Shown here piece by piece: positions 20,965 through 31,204 of a stretch of 64,000 nt of DNA. Within the stretch, counting starts at the first letter, position 1, and each line of letters starts with the position of its first letter. A model generated the notes under the pieces. That model ran no database searches and was not told the origin of the DNA. It saw only the letters and a list, made by a program, of their open reading frames with translations. The stretch is from Excoecaria cochinchinensis (Eukaryota; Streptophyta; Magnoliopsida; Malpighiales; Euphorbiaceae): the NCBI GenBank assembly GCA_947683425.1, contig CANTUQ010000081.1, positions 8,986,501 through 9,050,500 of the forward strand. Direction: 5' to 3'. The position numbers and the translations under genes are program-made.

Positions 20965-20967
<3 letters not shown>

Positions 20968-21710
20968 TAATAATAAAAGAAGATGAACAATATGAACAAC
21001 ATGAACAATTAAATAAAAATAATATGAACAATTGAATAAAAATAATAAAATAGTTCTAAGAGAATTTACATTGTTAACTAATCAAATAAAAATCAAAAAC
21101 AAGAAATAAGAAGAAAATAATAAGACTAAAAGAATTTACATGTTAACTAGTTAATTAGAAATAAAAAATCAAATTAAAAATTAAACTAAGAAATTGAGCC
21201 AAGAATGTTAACCCTCAAAATTTATCTTGATGAAGAGAAGGTAAGATCCAATTCCTTGTCTTATATTGTTGGAATAAAATTAGAAAATAAAATATTGAAA
21301 GTGAATTTTTACTCAAGAACAAATAATTTATTTATTTGTCTCAAAGCAAAAATTGTCAATTGAAAATAAGAAAATTTTCAAGAATAAAAACTGTTATTTT
21401 TTGCCTTAAGAATTGCTGGAAATTCCTTTAGAAATAGAAAGAATTTGTTCTTGAAAGAAAAAAGAAGAAGAAAAATATTTAAAAAAAAATCCCCCCCAAT
21501 TCTCACTAAAAAAACCCTTTTTATTCCCCTCAAAATTCAGATTTTTTAATTAAAAAATTAAATTAATTTAATTCCCATAACTACAAAAAACAACTGAATT
21601 TATTGGGTTGGAAGATAAAAAACTTTTTGAATTAAATTTTGCAAAAAAAAAATGAGTTAAAAAACATTTAAAATGAAGAATTTATGGCTAAAAAGGCCAA
21701 AAAAGGCAAA

Positions 21711-21831
21711 ACGGGTGAACAGGGGCGCGGGGTGCCCCGTCGGAGCGCCCGACGGGCTTCTCGCGCGCAGGCACGTGCGGCGCTGTGCGTCGCCCGCGCG
21801 CCCAGCGCTGCTGCAGCCCGACACTTGCACG
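21711..21831. repeat. GC-rich island in Tat-A 3' LTR
   Basis: About 120 bases of very GC- and CpG-rich sequence in an otherwise very AT-rich LTR. The sister LTR block (33536-33705) is about 50 bases longer and rearranged, while the flanks align well. Confidence 0.8.
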
Positions 21832-22070
21832 AATTTTTTTTTAAAATTTTCTATAAAATATAATATTTTAAAAACTCACTTTTTTCATCACAAAATAATT
21901 TTTAAAATACTTTAAAAATATTTTTGAAATACATTTTTATTTAATTTTAAAACAACAAATCGACAAGGAAATCGTCACTTCCAACTTCATTCTTTTTGCC
22001 TATAGATCGGCACACTTAATTTTATCATTGGGTAATCCTGATCAAGGTTACTTGGGACCCGGTGTATACA

Positions 22071-22090
22071 GTTGCCCCCAATTTTGGGGA
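22071..22090 (-). other. Tat-A polypurine tract
   Basis: On the minus strand AAAATTGGGGGCAAC directly precedes the 3' LTR start TGTATACACC. Tat-B has the same layout at 51844-51865. Confidence 0.65.
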
Positions 22091-22208
22091 GGCTAGTGTG
22101 TGGGTGCCTAGGTGAGCCAAAATTCAGGAAAAGGAAAGAAGCGCGTACCTGAGGCTGCCTCCTTCCAGCTGCTCCCTCGGGAACAGTGTTGTGATTCATC
22201 CTCTTGAG

Positions 22209-22804
22209 TTGCACTGAGTCGCTGATAAGATTACAAAGTGCCAAGGAACCATCCTAAGACGGTGATGCGCCGAGTCGCTACCAAGACTACAAAACACGAA
22301 AGATAAATTGCACCGAGCCGCTGACAAGGCTACTAAAAGTGCGCTGCACGGAGTCGCTGACAAGACTACTAAGCGTACAGGTGCTATTCGCAGATAGCGA
22401 TGCGCCGAGCCACTGACAAGACTACTAAAAGCGCAGAACGAAAAAACACATCGAGCCGCTGACAAGGCTACAAAAAGTGCGCTGCACGGAGTCGCTGACA
22501 AGACTACTAAATGTGCAGGGTTCCATCCTAAGACGGTGATGCGCCGAGCCACTGACAAGGCTACTAAAAATGCACAAGAGAGATGCATCGAGTCACTACC
22601 AAGACTATCAAAAGTGCACGAAAGAACTACACCGAGCCACTACCAAAGCTACCAAAAGTGCACTGTTCCTTCTTTTGATTATGATGCATCGAGTTGCTGA
22701 CAAGACTACGAAACGCGAAACTTGCTCTTCTGAGCTGCACCGAGTCTGCTATAGACTACCAAAAGTGCACTGCACCGAGTCGCTGACAAGACTACTAAAA
22801 GAGC
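22209..22804 (-). repeat. Tat-A 3' UTR hairpin tandem array, 13 units
   Basis: Thirteen units of about 35-60 bases share a core read on the plus strand as GCACCGAGTCGCTGACAAG followed by ACTACTAAAAGTGC. Each folds with an inner stem AGTC:GACT and in many units an outer stem GCAC:GTGC. Several units have AGCC:GGCT instead, a paired change. Tat/Ogre 3' UTRs are known to hold hypervariable tandem repeats that can seed satellites. Paired changes suggest that the RNA or DNA fold matters here. Confidence 0.75.
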
Positions 22805-23946
22805 AGGACCATCTTCGAATGGTGTCTGTCTTCTTTTAGATATTTCCTGCAAAATTATGTGCACAAAAATACATACAAGAAAACGTGTGCGTATGATATG
22901 AGATGCGAATGCTTGCAAGAATGTATAGACCATGCCCTAGGTGGCCCAGGGTGTGCTGAGGATATAGCTTGGTTGCTCCACCATGCCCCCGGAATCAATA
23001 GGATTGTCATCTTGGCCTTAGGGATTCCGTCCCCAATAAGTTTTCTGAAAGAGACATCCAGTGCATCTTTGCCCCTCGGTCGATGATCATATGCCCAGGG
23101 TTCTGACTCATGTCCTGAATTATGCCTTATCTAGCTAAAAAGAAGATCATCCAAAGTATACCGCTTTATTACTCCAGGCATCGAAAGTCATTATTTTAAA
23201 GGTAGTACGTCCCTTAAGGGATTTTCACATAACACTTTGCCTAACTTTTGCCTGGGATGGACCCAACCCCAAACCAGCGGCTTTTTATTTTTATATTTTT
23301 TTTTGTAAGGCAGACTGCCTGTCTCCAGGTTTTCACCCTGCCCTTTGGCCTAACTTTTGCTTAGAGAGCCAGTTACGGTTTTTATCTCTAACGGCCTCTT
23401 TTTTTTTCAAGATTTTTTTTATCTTTTTTTTTTAATTTATTTTTATTTTTATTTTTTTATTATTATTATTATTATTTTTTGAGCTGCAAGAGAAAGCTAT
23501 TATCAGAACCACCGCTAAGAGTGAACAGCACCTATCTGCTTAGGCACCTTCCGACAGAATGATTAGACAATAGTCATTAGATGAATAAGTGATATCTTTC
23601 TTTTTAAGGCAGAACTAAAAGAACAATGTAAACTGTATTCTTTTATTCATTGCAAAATTGAGTACATTTCTATATGATTTCATCATACATGATACTTATT
23701 TAACAAGAATTCAAAAGCACAAGACTATCCCTAATCTCGGAATAGATCTTGTAAGCATCAAACTCTTGTTATCAATCGGCCCTCTCGGGTTTTCTCGATT
23801 GAACATTTTCTCTCAGCCCTTAATTTTTGCCCAGGATGCCTTTTTTCGGTTTTCACCCTGACAGGGCGCCCAATTTTAGCAAGGCTGCCTTTTTTCGGTT
23901 TTCGACCTGCGGGGCATTTATTCTCTTCTTTTCATTTTTTTGGTCT
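22805..23946 (-). other. Tat-A 3' UTR remainder
   Basis: Non-coding, with T-rich homopolymer stretches near 23400-23480. Blocks around 23250-23420 and 23730-23950 are recognisably conserved at 53320-53490 and 54130-54350 in Tat-B, including a short block about GGCCTAACTTTTGCTTAGAG. I see no gene. Confidence 0.6.
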
Positions 23947-26202
23947 TTAGCCATGGAACCTTTTTAGTCTATCAACATTGACCGGGTCTTTAAACTCATT
24001 CCCATCGCTGTTTGCCAAGATTGCTGCTCCCTTTGTTAGCAACTTTTTCAAAATGAACGGACCTTCCCAGGTTGGCCTGAATTTTCATCGTATGTCCGGC
24101 ACTCCCGGCCTCATCATCTTAAAGACCAAATCCCCTTCTTTCAACGGGTGCTTTCGTACCTTCTTGCCAAAGAACCGAGCTAGTCTCTTCTGATAAACCT
24201 GATTGTGATAATAGGCTCTCAACCTATCTTCATCCAACAGATTCAACTGCAATAATCGCTGTTGTGCCCATTCTGTCTTTGGAATCTTGGCTTCCATGAC
24301 TAACCTTAAAGATTTTAATTCAATTTCAATCGGCAGAATTGCTTCGGTTCCATATACCAGGGAGAACGGTGTTGCTCCTGTAGAGGTTCTGACTGTGGTT
24401 CTATAACCCCAGAGTGCAAAAGGCAGCTTTTCTGCCCAATCTTTATAGCTCTGAACCATCTTGGCCAATATTCTTTTCACATTCTTGTTCGCCACTTCAA
24501 CCGCACCGTTAGCTTGAGGACGGTAAGGAGAAGACTTGTGATGCTGGATTCCATACCTCTGAAGCATCTGTTTAGTTTCTGCTAAGAATTGCACCCCATT
24601 ATCAGATACAATATGCTGTGGGAGGCCATATCTGCATATCAAATTTCGCTCGATGAACTTAGCCATATCCCTAGCATCAATCTTCTTGAAAGATTCAGCT
24701 TCGACCCACTTAGTGAAATAATCAATGGCGACTATAATGAACTTGTGCCCATTAGAAGCTGTAGGACGTATCTCGCCTATGATATCTATCCCCCAAGCTG
24801 CGAATGGCCATGGAGATGTCAAATTATGTAGCTCTGAAACTAGGACATGCCTTAAATTCGCATATTGTTGGCATAACTGGCATTGCTTCACATATTTTGA
24901 ACAATCCGTATCCATTGTGAGCCAATAGAATCCTTGGCGCATGATCTTCTTCACCAAGGCTAAGCCATTCATGTGAGCTCCACAAACTCCGGCATGAACC
25001 TCTTCCATAACCTTTTCAGCTTCTTTCTCCGCCAAACATCTTAACTGGATACCATCGACTTGTCTCTTATACAAAGTGCCATTTACACTGATGAACTGGG
25101 TGGATAACTTTCGAATCATCCTTTGGTCTTTCTCCGTGGCTTCTTCTGGAAAAACTGACCATTCCAAATAATTCTGAATGTCGTAGTACCAAGGGTTTCC
25201 ATCGGTGGTCCCAACATCCATCACCTGCTCAGCTTCAAAATAAGGCTTTTCCGAGCTAGAGATTAGCACGGGTTTCATAGTAACCCCCGTTGGATTATCC
25301 CACATGGACACCAATGTCGCGAGAGCATCGGCCAATTGATTTTCATCCCTGGGGGTGAAGTGAAAAGTGCAAATCTCGAACTGGCTACTCAACATTCTCA
25401 AGTGCTTCACGTAAGGTAACAACCTTTCTTCCTTAACTGACCATTCCTCTCTGATCTGATGAATTACTAATGAAGAATCTCCGAAGACTTCTGCAGTCTT
25501 TGCCCCCAGAGCTAGCAATGCTTCCAATCCGAAGATGCAAGCTTCATATTCTGCTTCATTGTTGGTCGCCTTGTACCTCAACTTTTTGGCTAATGGCAGC
25601 TTTTCACCATCCGGGGTCGTAAGAACGATCCCCGCTCCTGCCCCTTTACTGTTAACTGCCTCATCAAAGAACAATTGCCACCCCTGTACTGCTATGGCCA
25701 TGGCATCTTCATCTGGGAAATTGTATTCGAATTGGTCTCCCTCAATAAGATGCTCAGCCAAGAACTCAGCTACAGCTCTTCCTTTAATGGTTTTCCTGGT
25801 GATGTATTCGATATCGAACTCCTGCAATAGTAGTAACCATCTTCCCATCTTTCCCAGCAGAGAGGGTGCTTCCTGAAGGTACCTAAGCGGGTTATGCTTG
25901 GCAACCGCTTGTACACTGAAGGAATGAAAGTAGTGCCGCAACTTCTTAGAAGCCCAAATAACTACTAAGCAAATCTTTTCCACTTCCACATATTTGGCTT
26001 CATATGTCAGGAATTTCTTGCTAAGATAGTAAACAGCAAACTCCACCCCAAAGTCATCCTCCTGGGCCATCATGGCACCCACTAAATTGTCTTCTATAGC
26101 TAGATACAAGATTAATGGTTTGGCATGTCGTGGTGGTCTTAAAACTGGAGGATTCAGGAGATAATCCTTAATAGTATCAAAAGCCAATTGACAATCATTA
26201 TT
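23947..26202 (-). pseudogene. pol: Tat-A Pol C-terminal part: RNase H, archaeal-type RNase H, integrase
   Basis: Numbering from the TTG codon at 26187. Residues 1-145 are a degenerate RNase H (YYLSKKF, KLRHYF). Residues 170-297 are the second, archaeal-type RNase H with its acidic set D175 (FFDEA), E211 (NNEAEYEA), D237 (FGDSSLV) and D287 (ADALA). The integrase follows: zinc-binding H398, H405, C436, C439, and the catalytic triad D468 (GIDIIG), D529 (VSDNG), E564 (AVEVANK), spaced as in DDE integrases. A TGA at 24085-24087 cuts off the last 46 codons (PTWEGPFILKKLL to the end at 23947), and a TGA at 26203-26205 separates this part from RT. No frameshift is seen. The double RNase H is diagnostic of the Tat lineage. 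Confidence 0.88.
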
Positions 26203-27591
26203 TCACACCACCGGATGATTCTTCCTAAGAAGTTTAAAGATGGGCTCGCATACTGAAGCCAGCTTGGCAATAAACCGGCTGATGTACTGAAGCTTTCCCA
26301 AGAAACTTCTAACCTCTTTCTCTTTTTGTGGCACTGGCATCTCCCTGATGGCCCTGACCTTGTCAGGATCCACTTTAATTCCTCTCTGGCTTACCACATG
26401 GCCTAACAGCTTACCCGAGGTAACTCCAAAAATGCACTTCTTGGGATTAAGGCGTAGATCATACTTATTAATCCTTTGAAAGAACTTTTCCAAGGCCTCG
26501 AAGTTACCTTCTCTGGTAGCTAACTTGATCATCATGTCGTCAACATATACCTCCACTTCCTTGTGGATCAAATCATTGAGAACTCTAGTGGCCATCCTCT
26601 GATAGGTTGCTCCTACGTTCTTTTGTCCGAAAGGCATAAACCGGTAAGCAAATGTACCCCATTCTGTGATGAAGGCTGTCTTAATCCGATCCACTATCTT
26701 GTTAAGGATTTGATTGTAACCTGCGTACCCATCTACGAAGTTGTACATCATGCAAGCAGCGGCACTATCTACCAGCACATCAATATGAGGCAGAGGAAAA
26801 TCATCTTTCGGGCAGGCTTTGTTCAGGTCCCGATAGTCCACACATACTCGAACTTTTCCATCCTTTTTAGCCACAGGAACCACATTAGCCAGCCACATCG
26901 GGTATTTAAACTCCAGTAGAAACTTAGCCTCAATCTGCTTATGAATATCCTCTTTCACCTTCTGAGCCCATTCTGGCCTAAGTCTTCTGAGCTTTTGCTT
27001 GACCGGTTTACTCTTTAGGTAAGTTGGAATGGCATGTTCGGCTACATCTCGATCAATCCTCGGCATGTCCTCGTAGGTCCAGGCAAAGACTTTTTCATAT
27101 TTTTTTAATATTCTCTCAAATTTTAGCCTCTCCTCAGGAGTTATGTCTGATGCTATCAAAATTTCCTTTGGATTCTCCAAAGTTTTGAGATTAAATGCAG
27201 TCGTGCTAGTTGAGTTAATGTAAAAAATGAATGCATCATATTTATGATCATGAGAAATGAAATCATCAGAAACATCACACAAGTAAGCAAAGTTATTCAT
27301 CTCATTGATGTAATAAAAAACATTAACATTGTCATTAAAAAGTTCTAGCATAAAAATAGTATCTAAGTAACTATTATTTTCATCTTCTATCGATGACGAT
27401 GCTGCAGTCGACTGTGCTTTGATTTCTTGGCTTGGTGAAGGCTTTTCAACTACCTCCGATGAGATCTCCAAATCTTCAAACTTCAGTTCTGGCTCTACCA
27501 TCTTTTCTTTTCCTTTCAACCTGGTAGCTAACAGCTTATCAGTGACAATCTCCTCGAGCTCATCCATGTCCCAGACACTGCACTGAGTCAT
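26203..27591 (-). pseudogene. pol: Tat-A Pol reverse transcriptase part
   Basis: 462 codons open in the polyprotein frame. The first 150 residues are an acidic linker (two phenylalanine- and asparagine-rich stretches). RT begins near residue 165 (EKVFAWTYEDMPRID) and shows VDYRDLNKACPKD, then FVDGYAGYNQI with the first catalytic Asp at 287, FMPFGQKN and the YVDD box at 349-352. The fingers, palm and active-site aspartates are all present. FGQKN for the usual FGLKN is a likely damaging change. The part ends in a TGA at 26203-26205 just before RNase H, and the frame continues directly past it. ATG 27591 is only the first Met after an upstream stop, not a true start. Confidence 0.88.
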
Positions 27592-27828
27592 GATCTCCTC
27601 ATCCCAGAAGTTCTCTGTGGACTTGATAACTCCAACATCCTAGTCAAAGACATCATTGAAAATTTCAAACCCCGAAATGATCTTTCTATCCACCCACTGA
27701 GGCTCTTCTTTTCTAGTATAAGCACAGACTGAAGATGAGGGAACAAAACTCTCTGAAATATGGGGAATCTTTTCTGACACTTTCTTCTTGCCATGCTCTC
27801 CTTTGTAACCCAGACCCTTCCGATCTTT
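27592..27828 (-). pseudogene. pol: Tat-A Pol protease-RT linker between two TAG stops
   Basis: The polyprotein frame runs through here between TAG codons at 27829-27831 and 27640-27642. It encodes a basic-to-mixed linker (GLGYKGEHGKKK, later RKEEPQWVDRKIISGFEIF) leading into the RT part. The overlapping 87-codon ORF starting at 27851 is in another frame and is a shadow. Confidence 0.7.
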
Positions 27829-28521
27829 CTAGCCTTGTGTTGTGATGGCATATTGCAACCCTTGCGAATTTTTACCCAATCCGGCCCTTGGGACGAAGTG
27901 CATCTTCTTCATCATGCTCATCACCTGAGGGCTACCTGCCAAGCCCTGCTCCTCGCCAATCACTGATACGTGAAAGCCACTAAATGGATAATTAGAGATC
28001 CCCAAGGCAGACACTTGGTTCTCTCTTGCTGCTTTAATGGTCACCACCTCCCCTTCATGAGGTATCTTTACCATTTGATGTAGGGTGGATGGCACTCCTC
28101 CCAATTTATGGAACCACGGTCTTCCCAATAGGGCTGAGAAATTTGCTGGGATAGGTAAGACCACAAACTCTGCCTCCGTCTCAATAGGCCCAGTCCTAAC
28201 TAGAGCTCTGAATGTTCCCGATGCATGTCTTCGAGAATTATCATAGGCTGTGATGGTCAGATCAGACTTACTCAACATACTCTCATCCAGCCCAAAAGCC
28301 TGAAGTGCCACTAAAGGGCAAACATTTATAGATGACCCATCATCAACACAAGCAGTGTGCTTGCCGTTAATTTGAGCCTTGATGTATAGTGGTCGGTTGT
28401 GATTGCGGCCTTCAGTTGGCAAATCTGCGTCAGAAAACACCAGTCTTTCCCCTGATCCCCCCTTGACGAGATCTAGCAGCTCAGATGGAGAAATTGTGGT
28501 GGCTACGATGGACTCACTCAA
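27829..28521 (-). pseudogene. pol: Tat-A aspartic protease part
   Basis: 230 codons in the same frame as gag and RT. The retropepsin active site is at residues 60-63 (VDDGSSINVCPL, catalytic Asp in D-D-G-S). The second conserved block LLGRPWFHKLGGVPSTLHQ lies near 150-170. The protease would cleave the Gag-Pol polyprotein in the particle. It is bounded upstream by the TAG that ends gag (28537-28539) and downstream by a TAG at 27829-27831. Confidence 0.85.
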
Positions 28522-28536
28522 TGCCTCAACTAACTT

Positions 28537-30525
28537 CTATCTATGAGAAGGGGACTGCCTTAGAAGGTCCCAAATAGATATCTGAGCCGTGGTCTTTTTC
28601 AGCTGCTTTATTATGGAATTTTCTTCCGGCTCCTTCTCTACAGGTGCTTGCACTGAGTCCTGCTGCTTCTCAACTTCGGGGACCACTCTCCCACTTCTTG
28701 TTACAGCCCCAACTCTCTCATCCTCCTCCGAATCCCATGGATCCGTGAACTCTCCATCTTTCTCATCTTCGTCTTCGTCTCCACTCTCACTAGTGGACCA
28801 ACAGTCTATCGCCGCCACGGGAATCCCTTCTTCACTTCCCTCAGGGCGAGTGATAGCGACGTATTCATTGCCATATAAATCCTGTAATACATACCATTCA
28901 GGTAGGCTCGACCCAATCATGAAGACAGGCGGTGGCACAACATTGAAATTAGACTTCTTCTTGCTATCCCTCTTTTCAGGATCGGTGATCTGCTTACTAT
29001 CGATCAGATCCTGAATCTGGTGCCTCAGCTTAAAGCAATTGTCTGTCAAATGACCCGTATATTGGTGAAAGGCACAATACTCGTTCTCTTTATGCCCCGG
29101 TTCTCCTTGGGTCCTAGCTGGCCTAGGTGGCAGGGGTTGTAGCTTCCCCTCCTTCATTAACCTCTTCAGTACCCATGACAAAGGCCTACCCAAATTCGAG
29201 AAGTACCTCCGATTCATTCCTGTTGCTGACACCTCAGCTATCTTCCCACTTCTATTACCACCGCTGGAACTAGCTGACTTGGTTGCACCTTGATTATTGT
29301 AGCCCTTCTTAGCATAAGCCTCACTGCTTGCCCTTCTGGGCATATATTCTCCTTCTACCTCTATAGCAATGTCCTTCAAGGACTCCCAATCTTTCAGCCC
29401 CTTCATTTTAAGTCCATCTCTCAGATATGAGCTAGCATTCCGAATGAATAACCGGATCTGATCAGGTGTATCGAGTTTGCGCTTCATCTCCATAACCCGG
29501 TTCCTCCACCGAGTGAGGTATTCATGGAAAGACTCCCCAGCCTTCTGCTGTAACAACTCTAGATCCTTTATTGTGACCTCCATGCGAGTACTGCAATCGT
29601 ATTGCTTTAGGAACTCTTCAGTCAACAAGTCCCAATCTTCTTTGGACCTCCTGTCCAGCCCATGGTACCAGTCAATAGCAGCTCCTGTAAGACTCAAGCA
29701 AAAGTACTCTATCTTCTGTTTCCTTGTTAAAGTTGTCCCCTTCATGACTAATGAATACTGCTTAATGTGTGCAGTAGGATCAGAGGTGCCGTCAAATTTT
29801 GGGATATTAGGCATCTTGAAGTTCTGGGGGACCAGATCATCCCCATCCAACTCACGATCCTCCGGGTTCATTCCCCTTCCTACCGTCATCATCCTTGTTA
29901 TAGCCTCAAACTTCTCCTCTATCTTCCTCCACATTGCTTCCTCTAGCTTGGGTGACTTTCCCTTTGCTATCATCTGTTCCTCTTGCTCATCCTCCCATAG
30001 GTCAACCTCAGATCTCGGGCCTTCTCTACGCTCAACAGGTGCTGGTGCTCTTTGCTCAACCGCAGGTGGGTCAACTACAGCATGGGGATCCTCCCTAACA
30101 GCCCCTTGTTCATCTGGCCCTCTAATAAGAGCAGTAGCAACTTGCTGCCCAGCTATGGTAGTGGCAAGATTGCCCATCATGGCCATCATTCTAGCCTCAA
30201 ACTCTTCCATTTTTCTCCCCACTTCCTCGGCAATCATTGCCCTGGTTGCATCAGACCCACTGGCTGGATTAGACATACTTGATGATTCTAAAGAGAAAGT
30301 CTCACCACTATCTGAAAGAGAATCTGTGCTCCAATACGGCACTAGCTCTGGTAACCCCAAGAATGGAATCCTTCTCAACCGACTGTCGGGACCCCTAAAC
30401 CACCCGGGCGAATCTATGATGGCTAAAAAAATACATCTCGTTAGGATGATGCATGATTGAAATGCAATGCATGGTCGTGCTAATGCAACATAGACAAACA
30501 TATGCAAGCAGATAGATCCTTCCAA
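28537..30525 (-). CDS. gag: Tat-A Gag
   Basis: A 662-codon open frame. The start is uncertain: ATG 30525 is the first Met, M84 (MSNPASGSD, 30276) starts a typical Gag, yet residues 36-65 (DSPGWFRGPDSRL, GLPELVPYWS) are conserved in Tat-B. A coiled, methionine-rich segment lies at 99-122 and the gag core at about 235-395 (FDGTSDPTAHIKQY, AIDWYHGLDR, LTRWRNRVMEMKRK). The Tat C-terminal motif YCAFHQYTGHLTDNC follows at 483-497. The C-terminal 120 residues are acidic. The frame continues into protease after a TAG at 28537-28539, so gag-pol was probably one frame. The 327-codon ORF on the opposite strand (29477-30460) is a shadow. Confidence 0.85.
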   Translation of the reverse strand: MEGSICLHMFVYVALARPCIAFQSCIILTRCIFLAIIDSPGWFRGPDSRLRRIPFLGLPELVPYWSTDSLSDSGETFSLESSSMSNPASGSDATRAMIAEEVGRKMEEFEARMMAMMGNLATTIAGQQVATALIRGPDEQGAVREDPHAVVDPPAVEQRAPAPVERREGPRSEVDLWEDEQEEQMIAKGKSPKLEEAMWRKIEEKFEAITRMMTVGRGMNPEDRELDGDDLVPQNFKMPNIPKFDGTSDPTAHIKQYSLVMKGTTLTRKQKIEYFCLSLTGAAIDWYHGLDRRSKEDWDLLTEEFLKQYDCSTRMEVTIKDLELLQQKAGESFHEYLTRWRNRVMEMKRKLDTPDQIRLFIRNASSYLRDGLKMKGLKDWESLKDIAIEVEGEYMPRRASSEAYAKKGYNNQGATKSASSSGGNRSGKIAEVSATGMNRRYFSNLGRPLSWVLKRLMKEGKLQPLPPRPARTQGEPGHKENEYCAFHQYTGHLTDNCFKLRHQIQDLIDSKQITDPEKRDSKKKSNFNVVPPPVFMIGSSLPEWYVLQDLYGNEYVAITRPEGSEEGIPVAAIDCWSTSESGDEDEDEKDGEFTDPWDSEEDERVGAVTRSGRVVPEVEKQQDSVQAPVEKEPEENSIIKQLKKTTAQISIWDLLRQSPSHR

Positions 30526-31186
30526 CCTTATTGCCCCCAGACACGAGGTAGCATAGTCTCTTTCCTAGGTGGGCTTTATACAAGGGTTAACAGGGAACCC
30601 ATTAGACGCGTATGGTGCACGGTGGAAAATCGGCAGCATATCAGCTCTTATTTAATGCACACACGTATGAGTGTTTGGCCATTATGTATTTAAACACCTC
30701 AATTAAACTAAGATGGGCCCATCGGGGCATGAAAGCCTTTAATGGAGACCATTTAATTTAACTGATTTTATTCAATATATGATGGGCCAGGTAGCAAGCA
30801 CGGCATTACGGTACATTTCACCTAGTGGAAGTATCTATTGCCATTACATGAGCTTTGGTCAAAGGTAGTGATACTTTAGGGCTACCCAAGCATGGTCCCT
30901 GCCAACGGGTCTAGCTCATCACGAGCATAACGACCGATTGGATCACCATTTAATATACCATAAGGTACGAGGCTTGGGCTGGTGATTATCCTTAACACTT
31001 CCCCACATTGAGTGAACGTAGGGTTGTGCTTCGGTAATGCACCGGGGTTTAAAATAGGGACCAAACTAGCATAATTTAAGGCTCTAGCATGGATGCAATG
31101 CAATTTCGAAAAGAGATGAAATTTCCAAATTAAAACTCAAATGTAAATTTTAGCCAAGGTACTTTCGAAGGAAAGTCTCGCAGTAC
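30526..31186 (-). other. Tat-A 5' leader
   Basis: About 660 bases between PBS and gag without a gene. Much of it (about 30506-31130) is closely matched in Tat-B (57712-58330), for example around CCCAAGCATGGTCCCTGCCA. It matches better by eye than the coding remnants do. The leader probably holds packaging or translation signals. Confidence 0.6.
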
Positions 31187-31204
31187 TCCCCAGTGGAGTC
31201 GCCA
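31187..31204 (-). other. Tat-A primer binding site, tRNA-Arg-like
   Basis: On the minus strand TGGCGACTCCACTGGGGA begins one base after the LTR end. It is complementary to a GGAGTCGCCA 3' end, as in plant tRNA-Arg, the primer reported for Ogre/Tat elements. The tRNA assignment is from memory and the inner bases may not match every isoacceptor. Confidence 0.75.

Larger units (their letters stand above)
19384..22070 (-). repeat. Tat-A 3' LTR, missing its first 45 plus-strand bases
   Basis: Matches 31251-33945. It ends GGTGTATACA against GGTGTCTACA in the sister LTR. It contains a pure (TAA)n at 20878-20964 and a GC-rich island at 21711-21831. The absent 45 bp (equivalent to 31206-31250) lies beyond the Athila insertion. 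Confidence 0.9.

Noticed and set aside
21673..23086. Several 75-130 codon ORFs with periodic Ala-Arg or Cys-Ser words
   Set aside because: They arise from the GC island and the 3' UTR tandem hairpins; no stable frame or domain.
27588..27851. Separate 87-codon gene between protease and RT
   Set aside because: The true polyprotein frame runs through here in another frame with two TAG stops and matches Tat linkers.
29477..30460. 327-codon plus-strand ORF
   Set aside because: Exact antisense shadow of the Tat-A gag; serine-rich and without a domain.
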